Assembly: GCF_033115175.1 (NCBI RefSeq)
Contig: NC_084837.1
Location: forward strand, 73,245,266-73,309,265
Source: Lepus europaeus
Lineage: Eukaryota; Chordata; Mammalia; Lagomorpha; Leporidae
Direction: 5' to 3'
DNA: 64,000 nt
Of the stretch, positions 28,301 to 37,300 are shown piece by piece. The first letter of the stretch is position 1. Every line of letters starts with the position of its first letter. The translations under genes were made by a program, and so were the position numbers. Below the pieces are notes generated by a model, which searched no databases, was not told the DNA's origin, and saw only the letters and a program-made list of their open reading frames with translations.

Positions 28301-31300
28301 AAATGCAGATTGAGAAAGAGAGAGACAGAGATAAAGAGAGAGCTTCCATCTGCTGGTTTACTACCCAAATGACAGCATCAATCAGGTCTGGGCTAAGCTG
28401 AAGGAAGGAGCCTGGAACTCCATCTGGGTCTCTCACATGGGGGACAGGGGCCCAAGCACTAGGTCCATCTTCCACTGCTTTCCCAGGCACATTAGCAGGG
28501 AGCTGGATTGGAAGTAGAGCAGTCAGGATTCGAACAAGTGTTCATATAGGATGCTGGCCTCCCAGGTGGTGGCTTAACCCACCACGCCATAGTACCAGCC
28601 CCTAGTCTGGTTTTCTTTAAGCTGTAGTAAACTCATTCTCTGTTGTGGATGGGTGATGTCCATAGAGTGAGTGAAATTACTCTTCCTGTTTTCAGTACCA
28701 TTTTTATGGGTAATTAGTTTCTGAGTGCAGAACAACAAGGCAATGCTGCAACCTCTGTTTATTTCTTAATGGTTATTTATTTATTTTTATTTATTTGAAA
28801 GGCAGAATGACAGAGAGGACTGTGTGTGTGGGAGGGAGAGAGACAAAGACGAGCTAGCCAGAGATGGGCCAGGCTGAAGCCAGGAGCCCAGGATTGTACC
28901 TGGATGTCCCCTGTGGGTGACAGCCCCAAGTACTTGAGTCGTCAACCACTGCCTCCCGGGATGCATTAGCAGGAGGCTGGTTTGGAAGTGGAGTAACTGG
29001 CACTTTACCTGGGGCCCCAACAGGGACGTGGGTGTCCCAAGCAGCCACTAAACCCACTGTGCCAGAAAGCCTGCCCTGAGAACTTGTTTTGAATGGTCAT
29101 ATGCTGGGTCCCTTCCAAGGCACATCCTGACACAAAGGTCTGAGGTCAAGAAGTGCAATCAGCAGGTGACCTCAGGAAGCACTCGGGAGGTTTGTAGGAC
29201 TTTCAACCGAGGTGACAGTGTCTTTACACATCTGCCAGCGTGATTCAGCCCTGGGCCTGATACAGCTCCTCAGGTGGGAAGAGCCGTCCCTAAGCAGCAA
29301 TGATCCCAGCTAAGAACTGTGGGACCTACCTAGCTGGTAAACTGAGTCAGCACTCTCCTCTGCCTGGACCTGGAACTGTATTTGTGCACAGAGCTAATTC
29401 TCCTGGACAGTTGCCAACTTGGTCTCCTGGACTCTTACTCCAGCCGTTCCCCTTGCCCCCTCGCCAGATGTCCTCATGTATACTGCATGTGCACCGCCTG
29501 CTTGGGCACACTACTTTGTGAGTGCTCCACAAGTCCAATATTTATGGTTTTGATCCCAAGCGAGGTATTTAAAAAGAGATACAGTGAAATCTTGGGACTC
29601 TCTGATGTGGTTCCTTTGCCTTTGCCAGGGAAAACGGAAGCCTACTTGGAAGCCATCAGAAAAAACATCGAGTGGCTGAAGAAACACGACAAAAAAGGAA
29701 ACAAGGAAGGTATGGATTTCGTGGGGTTGTACAGTGCACACTGCACCCATTTCTGAAGAACTTTTGTTATGTAAAGCCCACATCAAATTCACTTGGGCTA
29801 ACATCTTCTCTCAGAGCCCCCAAAGACTCCAGGTACCCCTCAGATGCCTGGAGACAGAGCCTCCATTTCTTTGATGATGAAAATTATTATTATTCTAATA
29901 ATAATTCTAGGCCGGCGCCGTGGCTCAACAGGCTAATCCTCCGCCTTGCGGCGCCGGCACAACGGGTTCTAGTCCCGGTCGGGGCACCGATCCTGTCCCG
30001 GTTGCCCCTCTTCCAGGCCAGCTCTCTGCTGTGGCCAGGGAGTGCAGTGGAGGATGGCCCAAGTGTTTGGGCTCTGCACCCCATGGGAGACCAGGATAAG
30101 CACCTGGCTCCTGCCATCGGAACAGCGCGGTGCGCCGGCCGCAGCGCGCTACCGCGGCGGCCATTAGAGGGTGAACCAACGGCAAAGGAAGACCTTCCTC
30201 TCTGTCTCTCTCTCTCTCTCACTGTCCACTCTACCTGTCAAAAATAAAAAAAATAAATAAATAAAAAAATAAAAAAAAATAATAATTCTAATAATTATTA
30301 TTCTAATCCTCCGCCTTGCGGCGCCGGCACACCGGGTTCGAGTCCCGGTCGGGGCACCGATCCTGTCCCGGTTGCCCCTCTTCCAGGCCAGCTCTCTGCT
30401 GTGGCCAGGGAGTGCAGTGGAGGATGGCCCAAGTGCTTGGGTCCTGCACCCCATGGGAGACCAGGATAAGCCCCTGGCTCCTGCCATCGGATCAGCGCCG
30501 TGCGCCGGCGGCAGCGCACCAACCACGGCGGCCATTGGAGGGTGAACCAACGGCAAAAGGAAGACCTTTCTCTCTGTCTCTCTCTCTCTCTGTCCACTCT
30601 GCCTGTCAAAAAAAAAAAAAAAAAAAGAAAATTATTATTATTCTTTTATCATCCTTTCAAGCAAAGGCATTTCTTTTCTGCTTTTATTGTGCAAGAACCA
30701 AGCAAAAGTAGAGTGAAAACTATAATGAGTTCCCATATGTCTATCACCCACTTCCAATAATTATCAACATTTTTCCAGGGTTTTAGCTACTCCTCCTTTT
30801 CTTGGAGTATTTTAAATAAGGGTTTTTTTTTTTTTTTTAATTTGACAGATGAGTTAGACAGTGGGAGAGACAGAGAGAAAGGTCTTCCTTCTGTTGGTTC
30901 ACTCTCCAAATGGCTGCTACGGCTGGTGCTGCGCCAATCCGAAGCCAGGAGCCAGGTGCCTCCTCCTGGACTCCCATGCGGGTGCAGGGGCCCAGGCACT
31001 TGGGCCATCCTCCACTGCCCTCCCGGGCCACAGCAGAGAGCTGGACTGGAAGAGGAGCAACCAGGACTAGAACCCGGCGCCCTTATGTGATGCTGGTGCC
31101 GCAGGTGGAGGATTAATCAAGTGAGCCACGGCACTGGCCCCTCTTGGAGTATTTTAAATAAAGGCATTTAAACAAAGGCATATATGAGTATTAGGTGCAC
31201 CTGTGGCCACCTAAGCACTCCCCACACCCCATTTAAGGAAAACAAAGCCCAGAGCCAAACTCTGTTCTGAGGTCCAGATACATGAAGGGCAATGAGATGC

Positions 31301-34300
31301 AGCACCCCAACGCTCAGAGCGCACAGCATCAGCTACAGGTGAACCTGTTCAGCGCTTTCCTAGGCAGGTGCAGTAGCACAAGGAGGTGGGAGGAGGGGCC
31401 AGATCTTGCCAGGACAGAGTTGGGAGAAAGGGCCCAAGGAAAGGTAGGGAAGAATCTGTCAAGTGCTGGGAGATAAGGGGTACTGAGGACGAAAGGGACA
31501 AAAGAGAGGGATGCGTTCAGGGATGCAGAGCCGTTCCTTTCCCCAGGAACACTGGCATCTCTGGGGAGGAGCAGCAGGAAGGGCAGGGAAGTGGGCAGTG
31601 CCCCAGCCAGGAAGACACTACACATTTGGAAAGGGAAGTTGGTTTTAGCCAAGGGAGCCCCAGCTGGGGGCTCGGTTAGTTAAGAACCGAGAAACCCATG
31701 TGGCAGCAGTGTGGTTACAAATTGCAAAAACAAGATCCTAGAAGGTAGGATGGAGGTGAGGAGGCAGGGACCCAGAGCAGAAACTTGGAGCTTGACCCAA
31801 GCAAGGCAAGAGAGAGGAACTAGGAAGAGTGGGACTCAGTGGTTACGTGGGGGTGGGGGAAGTCAAGGACGGTTCGCACGTGTGTGGCTGGAGCAGTTGC
31901 ACAGTGATGCTTTTCCAATGGGATGAGTAGTACTCCTCCAACCTCTGAATATCCCATTGCCCTGGTGTCACTTCAGCACCGCTGGTGAAGAACCTTAGGG
32001 ACAGTATGGTGGCATCAATATTTTTTTCTAACTCCCTAGAGTGTTCCAGGGTGCAGTTGAGAACCACTGAGACAGCATGCACAGTGGGAGGAGGTGTTTG
32101 CACACCCCTTTAGCCTGTGAGTTTCTACATGCAGTGAGATGGAAATGATTTTCAAGGATTTGCACATCCTTTATTTGGTTCAAAACGGTGTGAATCCCCA
32201 GGCTGTCAGTTCCATTAAAATTCACAGGAACCATATTTTATCACATCTGTCATTGATTGAAAAACGCACCAAGTTTAATGTACCACGGAGGAAAAAAAGA
32301 GTGCGGCTAACTAAACTGTAACATGCCATCCATGGCTGCAAAGACCTTAAAACAGTTCATCTTGGAATTAGTGGAATGCAAAAATGCATTCCAACACCAG
32401 TATGAACTGTATGGCACACCAATGTGGACTATTAATGTTACTGCTTTTGCTGATTAGCGTGTGAACCCCACTCTTGTCATAACCAGAAACATCCTGCAGT
32501 GCAGTCTTTCGGTTCCAGAAATAATCGACCTAGTGAAGCATGGAATGTTGAAGGTCATTGCATACAGAACGCTCTGTGAGCAAAGCTCGTGGTGATGGAG
32601 CTGGGGCAGATGCTCCTTTTTGCCTTCCTATGGAATATGCTTGCTCTTTTTAAGAAATTTCACTTTATTTAAAAAAAACAGTTAAACACAGAGAAAGAGA
32701 GCAAGCTATCCACTTGTTCACTCCCCAGATCCCTGCAACATCAGGGCTGGGCTAGACCAAAGCCAGGAACCTTGGAACTCCATCAGCGTCCCCCTGTGGG
32801 TGGCAGAGACTCGAGCACTTGAGCCATCATCTGCTGCCTCCCAGGATGTACATTGGCAAGAAGCTGGGTCCGAGATGGAGGAGCCAGGACTCTAACCAGG
32901 CTCTCCAATATGGGATGCAGGCATCCCAAGTAGTGACTTATCTGCTGTGCCAAACACTTGCCCCAGAATAAGCTCTGGGGAAAAAAAAAAAAAAAAGCGC
33001 TCCTCCTCCACTGTACTCTGCTTGGGCTCCTTTCTCAAAGGCTGTGGGGATCTACTCAGAGCCCCACAGTGGCTGCAGCCGTGTGAGCAGGAAGACTAAC
33101 TGTTGGTTCTGACCCTTGTTTATTTGTCTTTTACTTCTTTTTTGCTTATTTGAGAGAGCTCCCACCTACTGGTTCACTCCCCAACAGCCAGGGCTGGGCT
33201 GGGCCACAGTCGGGAGCCAGGACTTCAATCCAGGTCTCCCACACGGGTAGCAAAGAGCCAACCACGTGAGCCATCACCGAGTGCCTTCCAGGGTGTGCAT
33301 TAGCGGGCAGCTGGAATCGGGCGCAGAGCCAGGACGCAAACCCGTGTTCTCCAGTACGGGATGGGGTATCCCACGCAGCATCTTGGCCGCTGTGCCAAAT
33401 GTGCGCCCCAACCTTTCTTAACCTCTGCTGGTGCTCTTTGTTTGGCAGGGGCCTGCGTGACCCGAACCCCCTTCTCAGACCTAGGGAAGGCAGGAGCATA
33501 TGAAGTGACAGTGAAGAGGACAAAATCTTTGACAGTTTTTTTTTAAAGATGTGTTTATTTAGTTCAGAGGCAAAGTCACAGACAGAGAGAAGGGTCTTCC
33601 ATCTATTGGTTCACTCCCCAAATGGCTGCAATGGTTGGAGCTAGGCTGATCTGAAGCCAGGAGCTTCCTCTGAGTCTCCCACAAGAGCCATCTTCTGCTG
33701 CTTTCCCAGAAACATTAGCAGGGGGCTGGACTGGAAGTGGAGCAGCCAGTACTTGAACCAGTGCCTATATGGGATGCTGGCACCATAGGCAGAAACTTAG
33801 CCTAGTATGCCACAGCGTCGACCCCTGTAAAGTTTTTTTTTTTTAAGATTTATTTATTTGAAAGTCAGAATTACCCAGAGAGAGGAGAAGCAGAGAGAGA
33901 GAGAAGTCTTCCATCTGCTGGTTCACTCCCCAATTGGCCGCAACAGCCGGAGCTTGCCAATCCGAAGCCAGGAGCTTCTTCCAGGTCTCCCACGAGGGTG
34001 TAGGGATCAAAGGACTTGGGCCATCTTCTACTGCTTTCCCAGGCCATAGCAGAGAGCTGGATCGGAAATGGAGCAGCCAGGTCTTGAACCAGCACCCATA
34101 TGGGATGCCGACACTTCAGGCCAGGGCATTAACCCACTGCACCACAGCACCGGCCCCTACAGTTTTGTTTTGTTTTTTTTTTTTAAGTGTGCTTTTAAAG
34201 AAGTGAATCCTTTTCTCTTTCTTTTTTTTTTTTTTTTTTCCAATTTTTAAAATTTATGTAAGGGGAACAAACTTTATGTCTTTCATATATATAGTCTTGA

Positions 34301-37300
34301 GAACATAATGATCCTCCCCACCCTACCCTGCCTCACTCCCACCCTTCCTCCTCCTTCCTTTATTACTTTTGTTTCAATTTTTACAATGGCATACTTTCAA
34401 TTTACTTTATAATCACAAGCTTAACCCTCCATTAAAAAAAGAATTCAACAAGTAGTGAGTAGAATGTAGACACGGGCTATAAACAGTAATCAAATCTTAA
34501 ACTGTCATTTTGCTCATATGCATTACATTCTTTGTAGTCAGTATATTAGTTACCACAAATCAGGAAAACATGATATTTGACTTTTGGGGACTGGCTTATT
34601 TCACTAAGCATAACGGTCTCCACTTTTATCCATTTTGTTGTAAAAGATGGGATTTCATTGTTTTTTGTGGCTGAGTAGTATTCCATCATAAACCACAGTT
34701 TCTTTATCCAGTCATCAGTTGATGGACCCATGGGTCAATTTCATAGCTTAGCTGTTGTGAGCTGAGCTGCTAAATCCCTTTTTCTTTCGAGCTCTGTGAA
34801 GCTCTCTTTAGGTTAGCAAGGTGCCTGCTGGCCTGTGTACTGGACCAGCCCTGTAGCGCAAAGCTGGAATCAGGTTCCAAGGGCCTTTTCCCTCACCCTG
34901 TGCTGTTTTCCCACTGCACACAGTGATACCCGTGTTAAAAAGATGCAGTTATTTTACCTTAAAAGAAAAAAGCCAAACCTTTTGCCTTTGTCTCCTCCAC
35001 TCATCCCGACTCCTTCGCTGCTGTCCTTGGTCTGCCTTTTGTTTCATTAAACGTTGACATTGCACCTGATCCTGAAGTGCATCAGAGATGAGCGAGGGCC
35101 TTCCTTGTGCCCTGTCATTCAGGAGTCAAGGAGTCACCTCCTGAGATTTATGCAAAATATGTGTTCAGCTTTGTTCTGTGTTTCTTGCCCAAGAGAAAGG
35201 GAGAGATCCAAAAAGAAAACCAAAAAACGAGTTTTTATTGAACTTTGCTCTGTACCCACCAGATGCTCTGTTGTCAGGCTGTGGAAAGATCAAAGCCACC
35301 ACTACAGACAGACCAGGGATCAGAACTTAGCCCTGCTAGTCCCTGAGCCAGTGACTTCTGTCCTGGTTCTTCATTGCTGAAATGGAGATCCTTATCTTAC
35401 CGCATGGGGTTTTGCGAGGAGCAAATAAGACCATGCTGTGAAATGCTCGGTGCTGTAAGTTCTCTCTTTAATAAAGTCTGCACGGCTGTGTCCTCAGGGA
35501 GGGAAAATGTCCTTCTTGCTGGAGAGGAAGGGAATCCTCCGAAAGCCTCGGCCCACCATGACGCGGGCCGCAGTGCCTGTAGGTCTTCCACGCATCGTTT
35601 CACTTTGACACAGGGCCGAAAATGGCATTGAAAAATAGTCTTAAAATTCTTATGGAAGCACTAGCCAACACAACCTTGAACGAAAAAAACAAATCATGGA
35701 GCCGGCATTGTGGCGTAGCCGATTAAGCCACCGCCTGCAGTGCTGGCATCCCATATGGATGCTTGTTCAAGTCTCAGCTGCTCCACTTCCGATCCAGCTC
35801 CCTTCTAATGGCCTGGGAAAGCAGTGGAGGAGGACACAAGTGCTTGGGCCTATGCACCCACATGGGAGACCCAGAAGAAGTTTCTGGCTCCTGGCTTTGG
35901 CCTGGCCCATCCCTGGCCATTGTGGCCATTTGGGGAATAAACCAGTGGATGGAAGATATCTCTCTCTCTCTCTCTCCATCTCTCTCTATCTCTGTAACTC
36001 TGCCTTTCAAGTAAATAAAATGTCTTGAAAAAAAATAAAAAGAACAAATCAGGAGGAGCTGCAATATCTGATTTCAAGACATACTATAGAGCTACTTTAA
36101 CCAAAAGAGCAAGATACCGGCATAAAAATAGACACATAGACCAGTGAATAGAATAGAGATCCCAGAAATGAATGCACCTAGCTACAGCCGACTTGCACTT
36201 GACAAAGGCACCAAAAACATCTAGTGGATAAAGAGCAATCGCTTCCATAAACAGCGAAGGGAAATTGGATATCCATATGCAGAAGAATGCAACTTGACTC
36301 CTACCCTAGTCACAACAGCTATTTTCAAAACAGCATAGAAGAAACATTGATGAGAATGCAAAGAAACTCTTCCATCCTGTGGTTGGGGGTGTAAATGAAT
36401 ACAGCCATCATGGAGACCAGTGTGGAGGTTCTTCCAAAAACTAAAAATAGTCTACTGTATAATCTAGTTATCCCACTTCTGGGTAGTTATCCGAAGGAAA
36501 TGAAACCAGCATATCAAAGAGATGTCTGCGCTCCCATGTTTGCTGCAAACTATACACAATCACCCAGATAATGTAATCAACCGCGATGTCCACTGATGGA
36601 TGAATGGATAAAGAACAATGGTATGTATACAGAGCGGAATATTTTTGGGCTTAAAGAATGAACTGCTGCCGTTTGTGGCAGGACGAGTGGAACTGAAGGA
36701 TGCTATGTTAAGTGCAGTAGGCCAGGCACAGGAAGACGAATACTGCATATTCTTTCTTGTATGTAGAAGGTAAAACACAAAGTTGACCTGAATGTAGAGG
36801 GTGTCACTTCCAGTTTGGGAATGACTGGAAGAAAGGGAATTGAGGGAGATTGGACAACAGGTGCTAAAACACAGATGGAGGGAATAGGTTCTCGTGTTCC
36901 ACATCTCAGCAGACTGACTGTAGTTCGTGTTAACCTAGTATTTTTTTTCAATGAAGATCTAGAAGAGGGGAGTTTGAAATCATGAAGCGTAAAGATACGA
37001 TAAGGAGATGGAAATGCTAATCACCATGACTTGGTCAGTACAGTATACAAGTACAAATATCTCAAAATGGCATGTTGTACTCTATAATTATATGCAGTTA
37101 TTACATGCTACCAAAACATGTATAAACTCTTGTAGAATGTAAAAATAATGAATGTTTTTAAATAGAAGAGAGTAGAATAGTGATTATTAGTGACTAGGAT
37201 GTTTAGGAGGGGGTGAAAAAAACAAATTTGGGATAACCAAACCAAAATGTAATTAGTCAGTTACTAGTAATAAGTTCCAGGGTTTTGTAGCACAATAGGT

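Noticed and set aside
29080-29560. Possible LTR of an endogenous retrovirus
   Set aside because: No paired repeat, primer-binding site or viral frame seen.
30304-30400. tRNA-like A and B box motifs
   Set aside because: They belong to the tRNA-derived head of C-repeats, not to a tRNA gene; no cloverleaf with an anticodon arm is intact.
29672-30711. Open frames of 130-190 codons on both strands
   Set aside because: All lie within or read out of the tandem CSINE2 pair.
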